NCBI RefSeq assembly: GCF_000337335.1 | Contig: NZ_AOJN01000002.1 | Location: 1-32,359, forward strand | DNA from: Halorubrum distributum JCM 10118 | GTDB lineage: Archaea; Halobacteriota; Halobacteria; Halobacteriales; Haloferacaceae | Direction: 5' to 3' | DNA length: 32,359 bases | In this document: positions 20,844-28,380 of the stretch, in pieces | Layout of the letters: every line of letters begins with the position of its first letter | Position numbering within the stretch: the first letter of the stretch is position 1 | Program-made: the position numbers and the translations under genes | The notes under the pieces: model-generated | What the model saw: the letters and a program-made list of their open reading frames with translations, nothing else | What the model was told of the DNA's origin: nothing | The model's database searches: none

Positions 20844-21452
20844 TTATTCGTTTTTGGTTGAAATACGGTCGATGTGAGCATCGATCGTGGCTTTCAATGG
20901 TTCAATCGACTGCTCTGGGTTGTACACAGTGAGCCGTCGGGCACGGATTCCAATAAGTAGTGAAAGCAGTGTCTCTGCTTCTACCTCAACGTCGACGTCG
21001 ACAAACTGGTTGGATTCGATACCACGACGAAGAATGTCCTCGAGAACCATCTTCACCCTTTCTTCAACTTCCAGGTATTGCTCACGAACAGCCTCGTCGT
21101 GGGGTGCATTCATTCGAAGTTCGAACATCGACAACATCAGTCGATAGGGTTCTTCGTTAACTGTCGTTGGGAGGAGAAGTTCGATTAGATGATCGAGTTC
21201 CTCGCGAGGTGAAGATCCTTCTTCGGGGAGGATAGCAAGAAATCCTCCGAGAATGTACTTGAGGAAATCAACGAGAAGATCGTCACGACCGTCGTAGTGG
21301 TAGTAAATAAGGGCCTTACTGCGGTCAAATTCATCGGCGATGTGCTGGATGGTGAGGTCGCTGTAGCCGTGTTTCTTCACGGCGATGTGGGTGGCTTCCA
21401 TGATATCCCGTTTTCCGGGATCCATGTCGTCGCCGTAGTTTTCGAAACTCAT
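20844..21452 (-). CDS. TetR/AcrR-family transcriptional regulator
   Basis: 202 residues from ATG 21452. The N-terminal TetR helix-turn-helix is MEATHIAVKKHGYSDLTIQH, then IADEFDRSKALIYYHYDGRD and DLLVDFLKYIL. The C-terminal part is an all-helical ligand-binding and dimerisation domain (EEPYRLMLSMFELRMNAPHD, later EVEAETLLSLLIGIRARRLT). It is divergent from the membrane-associated ArsR-like gene at 21665. TetR regulators often control a neighbouring efflux or enzyme gene, but no transporter is adjacent here. Ligand unknown. Confidence 0.9.
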   Translation of the reverse strand: MSFENYGDDMDPGKRDIMEATHIAVKKHGYSDLTIQHIADEFDRSKALIYYHYDGRDDLLVDFLKYILGGFLAILPEEGSSPREELDHLIELLLPTTVNEEPYRLMLSMFELRMNAPHDEAVREQYLEVEERVKMVLEDILRRGIESNQFVDVDVEVEAETLLSLLIGIRARRLTVYNPEQSIEPLKATIDAHIDRISTKNE

Positions 21453-21664
21453 TAGATGTACCTATTGTTTCAAGCGGCCTGTCCCTTTTGATTGTTCTGC
21501 GAATTGGTGTGTCTTGTTGTCTAGAGGAACCGATGGGATCCCCATGTTGAGAGAAGGAAATCGGTACGTCGACCCTGTTCCTTGGTTATACGATGGTGAA
21601 GCAGATTCAAATGTTTCTTTGAGTTTTCCCTAATCATATATTTGTATAGATAGTCACAACTACT

Positions 21665-22303
21665 ATGTCGTCATTGCTACCTCTGAAACCAACTCCTAGC
21701 TCAGCATCTGACCGTGGGTTAGAACCGAAACTCGTTGGATTTGAAGACGAATCTGCAGATCAAATTCTGTCAGCAGTCAGCTCAACAACAGCCCGGCGTA
21801 TTCTCACGCAGATCTATGAAGAACCAACGACGGCTTCAGACATGGCTGCTGAGATCGACTCTTCAGTACAGAATATCAGCTATCACTTAGATCGACTTCA
21901 AGACGCAGAGTTAGTGGAAGTTGTCGAGACGTGGTATTCCGAGCAGGGGCGCGAGATGGACGTGTACGCCCCGACCAATAGCGCACTCGTCCTTTTTGCG
22001 GGAGCAGAGCGAACGACACCGTCACTCACAACAGCGTTGCGTCGTGTCTTCAGCGCGGTCGGTATCGTGGGAGTTGTCAGTATAATCGTCCACGCACGTT
22101 GGGCAGGATTGACACCCTCACCGTTGTCGCGAGGTGGTGAGCCTCCCCAGCCGGATCCAACTCTGTGGGAGGCACTCGTTGCGTTCGGAACCGGCCCTGG
22201 CGGGTTCGTCCTCGGGGTCAGCGTCGTACTAATCTTGTCCCTCTTTGTGACGTGGTACTGGCGGACGTATCGTCCGGCACGGGGACACACCCACTCAGCG
22301 TGA
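21665..22303 (+). CDS. ArsR-like HTH protein with C-terminal membrane segments
   Basis: 212 residues from ATG 21665. Residues ~30-110 form a winged helix (ILSAVSSTTARRILTQIYEE, then TASDMAAEIDSSVQNISYHL and a wing ending in MDVYAPTNSALVLFAG). Two hydrophobic segments follow: VFSAVGIVGVVSIIVHARWA (about 131-150) and GFVLGVSVVLILSLFVTWYW (about 178-200). This regulator-plus-two-TM architecture is common in haloarchaea and suggests a DNA-binding domain tethered to the membrane, perhaps sensing envelope state. The lipoprotein gene downstream begins about 70 bases later and may be co-regulated. Confidence 0.85.
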   Translation: MSSLLPLKPTPSSASDRGLEPKLVGFEDESADQILSAVSSTTARRILTQIYEEPTTASDMAAEIDSSVQNISYHLDRLQDAELVEVVETWYSEQGREMDVYAPTNSALVLFAGAERTTPSLTTALRRVFSAVGIVGVVSIIVHARWAGLTPSPLSRGGEPPQPDPTLWEALVAFGTGPGGFVLGVSVVLILSLFVTWYWRTYRPARGHTHSA

Positions 22304-22375
22304 GTGATCTCTGGGACTCAAAGATGCCTTTGAATCTAGGATAAGACGATACTCTCCTCCCTCTAATGTGTGTAT

Positions 22376-23341
22376 ATGAAACGTCGAATGTTTCTGGCAA
22401 GTGCTGGGATTGGTTTCTCGACCGCCGCAGCAGGGTGTACTTCCCAAGCAGTGTCGAGTCGATCGCCTGAGGCAGACACAGAAAAGACAGCAAACACATC
22501 TGAGAGCACACAAAACGAGACTGTTCAAAAGTCGACCCAGACACTAATCAAAGCCGGTGACACCGCTGAGCGGACTATCGGGACCAGGTCCCTTGACACA
22601 CGTGGCCTTAGAAAGCCTCACCATGTCGCATTCCGGAATCCGACAGAGGAGACCCATCACGGAACGATTACGATTTCGACTGCGAGCGAAACAGTGTTTG
22701 AGGAATCGATAGAGCTCGAAGCGAACACGAGTCTGATTGCGTCGCTTTCTGATCTCAATCTATATACTGTTCGGGTAGCCGTTCCTACGTTAGATGCGAC
22801 CAAGGAGGTAACCGTTGAACCCGATCAGTTTACCTGTAACGTGACTAAGACAACGATCAGCGTTCGTGAAGATAGGACACTCGGCTCGACGAGTGTGTCG
22901 ACGCGTATGGCGTGTCCCGGTGTTGTGTCCAAATCAGTGCCTGCCGACGAACGTGTGTTGCACACGCTCGGTGAGGATTCGACTTCCACAGATACCAAGC
23001 GAGGTAGCCACACGCTCGTACTCCGGAACTCGTCGGACGAAACGTGGACGGCCCGAATGCTCGTTGAGAACGATTCGACAGCGCAATTTGACGGGGTCTA
23101 TACGGTCGGACCTGCGGGGGCGGTACTGATTACTCTCGGTGAGCGCGGAACGTACACGTTATCGGTGGATGTGCTCGGAACGGAGAGAACAATTACTGAG
23201 CAAGCAACGCCTGAAAACTTCGATTGTAACCAGTCATCAACGCAGGTCAATATTAGCGCCGGGGGAGAACTCACTGGGAACACCCTTTCAACGCTCATGG
23301 CTTGTAGCACCGAGGTGAACTCAACGAACGAATCATCGTAG
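22376..23341 (+). CDS. lipoprotein with two tandem Ig-like repeats
   Basis: 321 residues from ATG 22376; an in-frame GTG at 22370 is less likely. The signal is MKRRMFLASAGIGFSTAAAGC, a Tat-like KRR plus lipobox with Cys21. A Ser/Thr/Glu-rich linker leads to two internally similar domains: repeat A (PHHVAFRNPTEETHHGTITI to TFLS-like SVSTRMAC) and repeat B (SHTLVLRNSSDETWTARMLV to NTLSTLMAC). Both share an x-V/L-x-x-RN-x-(S/T)-x-E-T start, a CN motif in FTCN/FDCN, and a terminal MAC. The paired Cys in each repeat could form a disulfide outside the cell. Function is unknown. Confidence 0.82.
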   Translation: MKRRMFLASAGIGFSTAAAGCTSQAVSSRSPEADTEKTANTSESTQNETVQKSTQTLIKAGDTAERTIGTRSLDTRGLRKPHHVAFRNPTEETHHGTITISTASETVFEESIELEANTSLIASLSDLNLYTVRVAVPTLDATKEVTVEPDQFTCNVTKTTISVREDRTLGSTSVSTRMACPGVVSKSVPADERVLHTLGEDSTSTDTKRGSHTLVLRNSSDETWTARMLVENDSTAQFDGVYTVGPAGAVLITLGERGTYTLSVDVLGTERTITEQATPENFDCNQSSTQVNISAGGELTGNTLSTLMACSTEVNSTNESS

Positions 23342-23611
23342 CAGAGTGTAGGTACGCGGTTTTTTTAGACCAAGGGAAGTGGCTATGCTCGTTAGTAATG
23401 TATTTCCGGTAGATGTGGATAAGGTGGGTCTGGCTAATGATAAAATGTTGATCCCTTTTGACTCGAATGTCGCTTACACAGGCTCTTCAGTCTCTGTCAG
23501 GGACACACGAAAATTGGATTCCAACAGATCGGTTTTTGACGGCTTGCGAATGTCGGTCTGATAGATTCAACCGGTTATAGAAACTACGGCAAACCGGTAA
23601 GATGGGCTAGT
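23342..23611. other. intergenic region without a supported gene
   Basis: The only open frame (23379-23561, 60 codons) has no coding character, no promoter and no recognisable motif. A short TTTTTTAG tract at 23360-23367 follows the lipoprotein stop and could end its transcription. Confidence 0.5.
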
Positions 23612-23836
23612 TCACAAGGTCATCAGGTACGCAACCCAAACTAAGACTGAGGCGGCGCCAATGCCCCCCATCAGGTAAGTGTACACCTTTCGTGTTTTGC
23701 CATGGATTTTGTAGCTGCTATAAATCGAAATAAGCCCTGCTAATGGAACAAGAACGACAGAAATGATTGTACTAACTGCCCCAAGTATGAGGTACTGACG
23801 TGTATTCGTCTGGTCTGCTGTGGCTGTTTCTGACAT
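23612..23836 (-). CDS. small two-TM membrane protein
   Basis: 74 residues from ATG 23836. A short polar N-terminus (MSETATADQTNTRQ) precedes a hydrophobic helix YLILGAVSTIISVVLVPLAG, a basic loop SSYKIHGKTRKVYTY and a second helix LMGGIGAASVLVWVAYLMTL. It is a small integral membrane protein of unknown function, of a type common in haloarchaea. The promoter is well formed: the TATA-like TTTAAATA (minus strand, 23867-23874) and a perfect palindrome lie between the TATA box and the expected transcription start. Confidence 0.8.
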   Translation of the reverse strand: MSETATADQTNTRQYLILGAVSTIISVVLVPLAGLISIYSSYKIHGKTRKVYTYLMGGIGAASVLVWVAYLMTL

Positions 23837-23849
23837 TGCCCTACCTGTG

Positions 23850-23867
23850 ACTGAATATCTATTCAGT
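23850..23867. promoter_or_regulatory. 18-bp perfect palindrome, operator of the small membrane protein
   Basis: ACTGAATA-TC-TATTCAGT sits directly downstream of the TATA box (23867-23874) and 14 bases before the minus-strand ATG at 23836. That is a typical repressor position. It contains the TGA-N8-TCA form also seen at 19516, 24366 and 25366. Confidence 0.65.
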
Positions 23868-23874
23868 ATTTAAA

Positions 23875-24365
23875 CTGGTGGTTTTTCAATAGATATCTCT
23901 GGCGTACAAAACAATTGAGCTATCTTCTAGGGCGGGGATTCCGAGAGCCAAGGACAAAGGTTGGGCCGAGTGCGGTTGCCCGACGGTCGAGTCGATGCTG
24001 GCTTTCCGAGCTAGATGATACGACTACTTCCACTATACTGCTTTCTCGGATTCGAGTCATTGAGGTCATCTTCGATCTAGAAAATGAAACCAATTCGGGC
24101 TACTTCCTCACCCACCTCGGTGCCAATATCTATCTGACCGGGTGTCGCTATCTGGGCCACCCAAATCAATATGATAGAGGAATGCTCCTTGTCACACCGC
24201 AACACGAACTAATCACCACTCCGTTCTAGCCATTAGCCCAGCTATTATTGACATAATAGGGGCTGTGTCGCGATCTATGTGAAATTGTTCCCACCACACC
24301 AAATAGATCCCGACATCACAGTTCCACCAAGCACAGTACGGCACCAAAGCACAAAAAATATATAC
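23875..24365. other. non-coding or decayed region
   Basis: The largest open frame (23915-24229) starts with TTG and reads LSYLLGRGFREPRTKVGPSA and onwards. It lacks a promoter, has uneven codon use and matches no family I know. The region may be the remains of an insertion element, since GGGCGGGGATTCC (23932-23944) resembles sequences seen at insertion-sequence ends in haloarchaea; this is only an impression. Confidence 0.35.
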
Positions 24366-24379
24366 TGACAATATAGTCA
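24366..24379. promoter_or_regulatory. TGACAATATAGTCA palindrome upstream of the polyprenyl-synthetase-like gene
   Basis: The 14-base near-palindrome starts 56 bases before ATG 24422 and ends 15 bases before the TATA-like AAAAATATAC (about 24394-24402). A 13/14 match occurs at nearly the same distance upstream of htpX. The position just upstream of the core promoter suits an activator. Confidence 0.6.
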
Positions 24380-24421
24380 ATTTGCTGCCCTCAAAAATAT
24401 ACGTTAAGAGATTAAAACAAA

Positions 24422-25237
24422 ATGACTACGTTATCAACTCTCGATGAGCGGCGAAACACAATCAATCAACGTCTGGAAACAGCGTTAGGAAGCAGTGATG
24501 ACCATTCAGTCGTTCTAGCGAACTCAGCTATTAACTCGTGTTCAGACCGATGGTACGGCCAATTGGTTGCTCTCTCCTACGCTACAATTGCTGATCAACC
24601 AATTACTGATGTAGTATTATCGGCATCGGCCGCAACGGAGTTACTGCGTGGATACTGTCAGCTGCGAAGTGAACTGCTCTATCAACTTCACACCAGTCAA
24701 CGCAATTCTCTGACGAGAGACCCAGTGAAAATGCTGCTGGCTGGTGATTATCTCAACTCTACAGCTTACACAGTCTTCTTTGAGGCAGGTAATCAGCAAT
24801 TCGAAAAAGCTCTTGAGGCTCTTATTGAGACATCAAGATCTCTGATTGATTCATTCAACGCTACGCGAATCAAATCATTTGATACGTATACATTCTTAGA
24901 TAAGCTCGTTGGTATATTAGGTGAAGGAGCAGTAACTATTGCAGCCAATCTCACAGGAAGCAACACTGTACTTCGTAACGAGTTCACAAACTTGGGCCGA
25001 GCCCTTAGCTCGGCATATCATGCTTTTAATATTCTTGAACTGGAGGATCGCAGGTCTGTAGGACCTATTGACCATTCACAATACGAGGAATCTGACCTTT
25101 GTCAGTACGGCGCGAGACACTTTCGAGGAGCTATGTACACTCTCAACGAACTTCAGGAAGTTGTAGATGTTGAACCTCTTCTAGAGCTAATTGACGCTCA
25201 TTTTGGGGGGAAGATGGGGTATAAGAAGTGGATTTGA
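24422..25237 (+). CDS. degenerate polyprenyl synthetase (isoprenyl diphosphate synthase fold), catalytic Asp motifs lost
   Basis: 271 residues from ATG 24422, with a TATA box about 25 bases upstream. The all-helical pattern follows trans-prenyltransferases: SAATELLRGYCQLRSELLYQ at the place of helix D, MLLAGDYLNSTAYTVFFEAG matching the conserved AGD-x-L-x-S-x-A helix after the first Asp motif, and FLDKLVGILGEGAVTIAANL then LGRALSSAYHAFNILELEDR matching the KT/GxxFQ-DD region. The first DDxxD is replaced by LRSELLYQ and the second by NILELED, so synthesis is unlikely. It could bind prenyl chains or regulate another synthase. The gene is AT-rich (about 44% GC), unlike most neighbours. Confidence 0.65.
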   Translation: MTTLSTLDERRNTINQRLETALGSSDDHSVVLANSAINSCSDRWYGQLVALSYATIADQPITDVVLSASAATELLRGYCQLRSELLYQLHTSQRNSLTRDPVKMLLAGDYLNSTAYTVFFEAGNQQFEKALEALIETSRSLIDSFNATRIKSFDTYTFLDKLVGILGEGAVTIAANLTGSNTVLRNEFTNLGRALSSAYHAFNILELEDRRSVGPIDHSQYEESDLCQYGARHFRGAMYTLNELQEVVDVEPLLELIDAHFGGKMGYKKWI

Positions 25238-25365
25238 TATCTATTCTCTCCCGAAGGACGGTTTAGCTTTGTAACGTCCAGAATCCAGTGGCTAGCTACC
25301 AGCTACCAAAAACGAACTACAGTAGAATGTACATACTGGCTTCAGATTTTGCTGCTCATCCCAGC

Positions 25366-25379
25366 TAACTATATTGTCA
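25366..25379. promoter_or_regulatory. TAACTATATTGTCA palindrome upstream of htpX
   Basis: The reverse complement of the 24366 element with one mismatch. It starts 57 bases before ATG 25423 and ends 15 bases before the TATA-like TTTTATAC (25394-25401), the same geometry as at 24366. Confidence 0.6.
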
Positions 25380-25393
25380 ATATATAACCGGGG

Positions 25394-25401
25394 TTTTATA
25401 C
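25394..25401 (+). promoter_or_regulatory. TATA box of htpX
   Basis: TTTTATAC lies 22-29 bases upstream of ATG 25423, so the mRNA is probably leaderless. Confidence 0.55.
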
Positions 25402-25422
25402 TATGGCCACATACCGCTCGTT

Positions 25423-26331
25423 ATGCGACATCTCGGACTAAAAATACGGATGGCTATCGTCGGCAGTATCCTTCTCGCGTTCTATTCCGGAGCCGTCGCT
25501 GTAGCGTGGTACTTCTTCGGGCAAAGCCAGAGCATCCTCGCGCTCGCCATCGTTGGCAGTATTCTGCTCGTGGGCGTCCAGTACAAGGTTGGAAAGTGGG
25601 CCGCGCTCAAGAGCGTCGGAGCTGAGGATATGGATAAACGACAATATCCGCAGATTTACCTGTTCGTTGAGAAGGTCTGCCATGAAAAGGATCTGAATAT
25701 GCCGAATTTAAAGATCGCGGACATGGGCGTTCCAAACGCGTTCGCGGTTGGCCGCCGCGGCAGCGGGACCGTCGTTGTCTCCCGTGAACTCATTCAACTG
25801 CTCGACCGGGACGAACTTGAGGGCGTCCTGGCGCACGAACTCGCACATATTGACAACCGCGACGTCATTACAATGCAAATTGGCCAAGGCATCGCCTCGA
25901 TCGTCAGCATCGTCGCACAGTACATTGTGCTGTTCACTGGCGACAACGACCTCGCGGATTTCTTCCTTGCCATCGTAGTCGGGAATCTCGTCCAGTTCTT
26001 CGTGATGGTATTTGTGCTCGCCATCAGCCGACACCGCGAGTACGTCGCGGACGCTGACGCCCGCCGCGCAATCGGCTCCGGGGATCCGCTCGTTCGCGCA
26101 CTCAAGAAGATCCACCAAGGGAATCAGCATGCCTCTCGGTCTACAGATCAGCGTACTGGTGAACCAGTAAATCAGCGTAACAGCAGACATGGGAAACCGC
26201 GCCCCCCTGCGCAGGGTTCCAACCAACAAGTAGCTACTCTCTGTATCTCTAGCCCTGATCGCAACTTTATACAGCGGGCAATGTCCACGCATCCACCGAT
26301 GGAGAAGCGCATCCAGCGGCTCCAATCATAG
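25423..26331 (+). CDS. htpX: HtpX-like M48 family membrane metalloprotease
   Basis: 302 residues. Two N-terminal membrane helices (MAIVGSILLAFYSGAVAVAW and SILALAIVGSILLVGVQYKV) precede the M48 domain with HELAH (His138, Glu139, His142) as zinc site and catalytic Glu, a further hydrophobic hairpin (IASIVSIVAQYIVLF and FFLAIVVGNLVQFFVMVFVL), and the third ligand Glu in HREYVADADA. The C-terminal part is Gln/Arg-rich with STHPPMEKRIQRLQ. The family degrades misfolded membrane proteins at the cytoplasmic face. All catalytic residues are present. It shares an upstream palindrome with the polyprenyl-synthetase-like gene, so the two are probably co-regulated although not in one operon. Confidence 0.93.
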   Translation: MRHLGLKIRMAIVGSILLAFYSGAVAVAWYFFGQSQSILALAIVGSILLVGVQYKVGKWAALKSVGAEDMDKRQYPQIYLFVEKVCHEKDLNMPNLKIADMGVPNAFAVGRRGSGTVVVSRELIQLLDRDELEGVLAHELAHIDNRDVITMQIGQGIASIVSIVAQYIVLFTGDNDLADFFLAIVVGNLVQFFVMVFVLAISRHREYVADADARRAIGSGDPLVRALKKIHQGNQHASRSTDQRTGEPVNQRNSRHGKPRPPAQGSNQQVATLCISSPDRNFIQRAMSTHPPMEKRIQRLQS

Positions 26332-26360
26332 ATCCCTTTGTCTGAGATTGTGACTGACCT

Positions 26361-27668
26361 ATGCCCAAAACGACTTCTGACTCAAACAACATCATGATTC
26401 CTGATAGATCTATCCCTGTGTTCGTCAAATCGAGGGCGAACACGCTCCTGTCTTTGCTCTTTACTCTCGTGCTAGGGGGGACAGCCTATACAGGATTCGT
26501 GACTGGTCGATATGAATCGGTCCTGTTCAGCTTAGTAGCGATCGCGATTGTCATCGTCCCAGCTGTAATAGCCCGTGACCCGACAGTGACGCCCCCATGG
26601 TACTTTCTGCTCCTAATCTGCCTTCCCATTCTCTGGGACGTCAGGACGGGTTCCTCGCTTCAACTAGGGGTCGTCCCAAGCCTCTCTCTTGCGACCCTTG
26701 GTCTTCTGTTGATGGTCGAAATCCACTACCTGACGACGCTCCGACTGGCGCCGTGGTTCACCATCGTACTCACCGGTATTTTCACACTCGCGATGGCGGC
26801 AGTCCTCAATATCGTCCGCTGGATCTCCGATACTCTGTTTGGGACGACGTTTCTGCTCAACGGGCGCACGCAGGATGCGATCAATACGGCGGTGATGATC
26901 GAGTTTGTCGCCGCGGCTATTGCCGGAGTCATCGCTGGCGGCATCTTCTATCTACACTTTCAACGGCCGTCTGTTCAGACTGGTAGTCGATTACAGGCTG
27001 ACTCGGCAACACCCGGTACGAAAATAAACGCTCAATCGGCCGTCCTGAGCGACAGGTTAGGCATCTCACCACAGCGGCAACGACAAGCCGTCCGCATGAT
27101 GCAAGCAGGGTTAGCGCTAGTATTTGGATACGGACTCTGGACAGTCCAAGTTCCGCTCCTGATAAATTCGGGGGTTGCATTGGTCATTACGTTTGTCCCG
27201 GCAGTGATAGAACGGGACTACGGTATCCCGATCGAACCAGCACTCGCTCTTTGGCTAACTGGCGCAGTTTTCCTCCACGTTCTCGGAACTGTCGGGCTCT
27301 ACGGCTTGATACCGGCATGGGATTCACTTACGCATACACTTTCGGCGACAGTCGTTGCCGCAGCAGGGTACACGTTCCTCAGGACAATCCACCTCCACGC
27401 CTCATCGATTCACTTCCCTCCTTGGGCGATGTTCGTGTTCACCCTCATGGTCGTCCTCGCGACCGGCGTAGTCTGGGAGGTTCTCGAGTTTGTCCTCGAT
27501 CGAAGTGCGCTCCTCTTTGGGGCTGACCCAGTGCTCGCGCAGCACGGAATTGACGACACGATTATCGACTTGATCTTTAATGGGATCGGTTCGATACTTG
27601 TCGCAATGTGGGGTACGGTGTATCTCACGACAGTGTCAAAGCGTCTCGCTAGTCAGCTCACACAGTAA
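26361..27668 (+). CDS. DUF2238-like multi-pass membrane protein, two similar halves
   Basis: 435 residues from ATG 26361, 30 bases after htpX, so possibly in one transcript. About ten hydrophobic segments are visible. The C-terminal half has LIPAWDSLTHTLSATVVAAA, then GVVWEVLEFVLDRSALLFGA and DDTIIDLIFNGIGSILVAMW, matching the DUF2238/YjdF pattern of W-D-x-x-x-H, G-x-x-W-E-x-x-E-F and D-T-x-x-D-L. The N-terminal half repeats parts of it in degenerate form (the AVIARDPTVTPPWYFLLLIC and AVIERDYGIPIEPALALWLT segments correspond), suggesting duplication. Function is unknown; conserved Asp, His and Glu in membrane helices suggest transport or a membrane enzyme. Confidence 0.75.
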   Translation: MPKTTSDSNNIMIPDRSIPVFVKSRANTLLSLLFTLVLGGTAYTGFVTGRYESVLFSLVAIAIVIVPAVIARDPTVTPPWYFLLLICLPILWDVRTGSSLQLGVVPSLSLATLGLLLMVEIHYLTTLRLAPWFTIVLTGIFTLAMAAVLNIVRWISDTLFGTTFLLNGRTQDAINTAVMIEFVAAAIAGVIAGGIFYLHFQRPSVQTGSRLQADSATPGTKINAQSAVLSDRLGISPQRQRQAVRMMQAGLALVFGYGLWTVQVPLLINSGVALVITFVPAVIERDYGIPIEPALALWLTGAVFLHVLGTVGLYGLIPAWDSLTHTLSATVVAAAGYTFLRTIHLHASSIHFPPWAMFVFTLMVVLATGVVWEVLEFVLDRSALLFGADPVLAQHGIDDTIIDLIFNGIGSILVAMWGTVYLTTVSKRLASQLTQ

Positions 27669-27687
27669 GCTGTATCTCCTTTCGACC

Positions 27688-28203
27688 CTATTCTTCACCA
27701 CGACTCGAAACCAGATATTCAGTGAACCGGAACCTAGTCACGAACGTCACCGAGTCCCCGTATCCTTCACTCGTGAGCACGGTTTCGGCCCCCTCGCCGG
27801 CCGCGATATTCGTCGTGTTGATGTAGACCTCGGCCGCCGACCCCGCACTGAGATGCTGGGCAGCGAGGGCGGCGAGGGCGGCGTCCGCCCGCTCGACCTC
27901 GTCGGCAGGGCGGTCGTCGGCGTTCGCGATGTACCGCTGGACACCGTCAATCACCCGTGAGACGACAGGCTTGGAAAACACCAACGGTGTCGCGATCGTC
28001 GCACAGCGTTCGTCTATCGCGGCGTCAACGGGCGGGCCTTCGACGGGGCGGCGCATGAGTCGTGACCGGACCGCGGTCAACGATAGACTTGAACTGCCGC
28101 GGATGGCGACACTGTCCACATTCTCAAGACAGATCTCGCTGTCGTCATGCGAGCAATCATCGATTAGTGGGTCGACGAAGAAGTGGATAATCTCGCCGAC
28201 CAT
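27688..28203 (-). CDS. hypothetical protein, possible PIN-like fold
   Basis: 171 residues from ATG 28203 (MVGEIIHFFVDPLIDDCSHD); the codon at 28242 is the alternative. The C-terminal half, with VERADAALAALAAQHLSAGS then AEVYINTTNIAAGEGAETVL and GDSVTFVTRFRFTEYLV, resembles haloarchaeal PIN-like proteins with an alpha helix before a T-x-N/D-x-A motif; catalytic Asp residues are not all identifiable, so this is tentative. It converges on the DUF2238-like gene and diverges from the sufS stub, suggesting a chromosomal origin of this segment. Confidence 0.65.
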   Translation of the reverse strand: MVGEIIHFFVDPLIDDCSHDDSEICLENVDSVAIRGSSSLSLTAVRSRLMRRPVEGPPVDAAIDERCATIATPLVFSKPVVSRVIDGVQRYIANADDRPADEVERADAALAALAAQHLSAGSAAEVYINTTNIAAGEGAETVLTSEGYGDSVTFVTRFRFTEYLVSSRGEE

Positions 28204-28282
28204 GTGAGCGCGGTCAACTACGTCATTGAGTGGCAATCTCACCTATGGTTTATCTAATCAGCATCAGAGTCTTGGTAGTACC

Positions 28283-28380
28283 ATGAGTTTTGATGCCGAA
28301 GCAGTACGTGCTGACTTCTCTATCCTCGACCGGCGCGTGAACGGCTATCCGCTCACCTACCTCGACAACGCCGCGACCAC
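28283..28380 (+). pseudogene. sufS: 5' stub of sufS (cysteine desulfurase), truncated
   Basis: From ATG 28283 the frame reads [20 protein letters not shown], then [13 protein letters not shown], the N-terminus typical of SufS-type cysteine desulfurases. After NAATT (around 28378) the similarity stops and the frame ends within 5 codons (TAG at about 28398-28400). The promoter (GTTTATCTA, ~28246-28254) and start are intact, but the catalytic domain is missing. The cut coincides with the 3' end of the minus-strand gene at 28357, so a recombination replaced the rest of sufS. Confidence 0.85.

Noticed and set aside
23379-23561. 60-codon plus-strand ORF
   Set aside because: No promoter, ribosome site or coding bias; probably chance.
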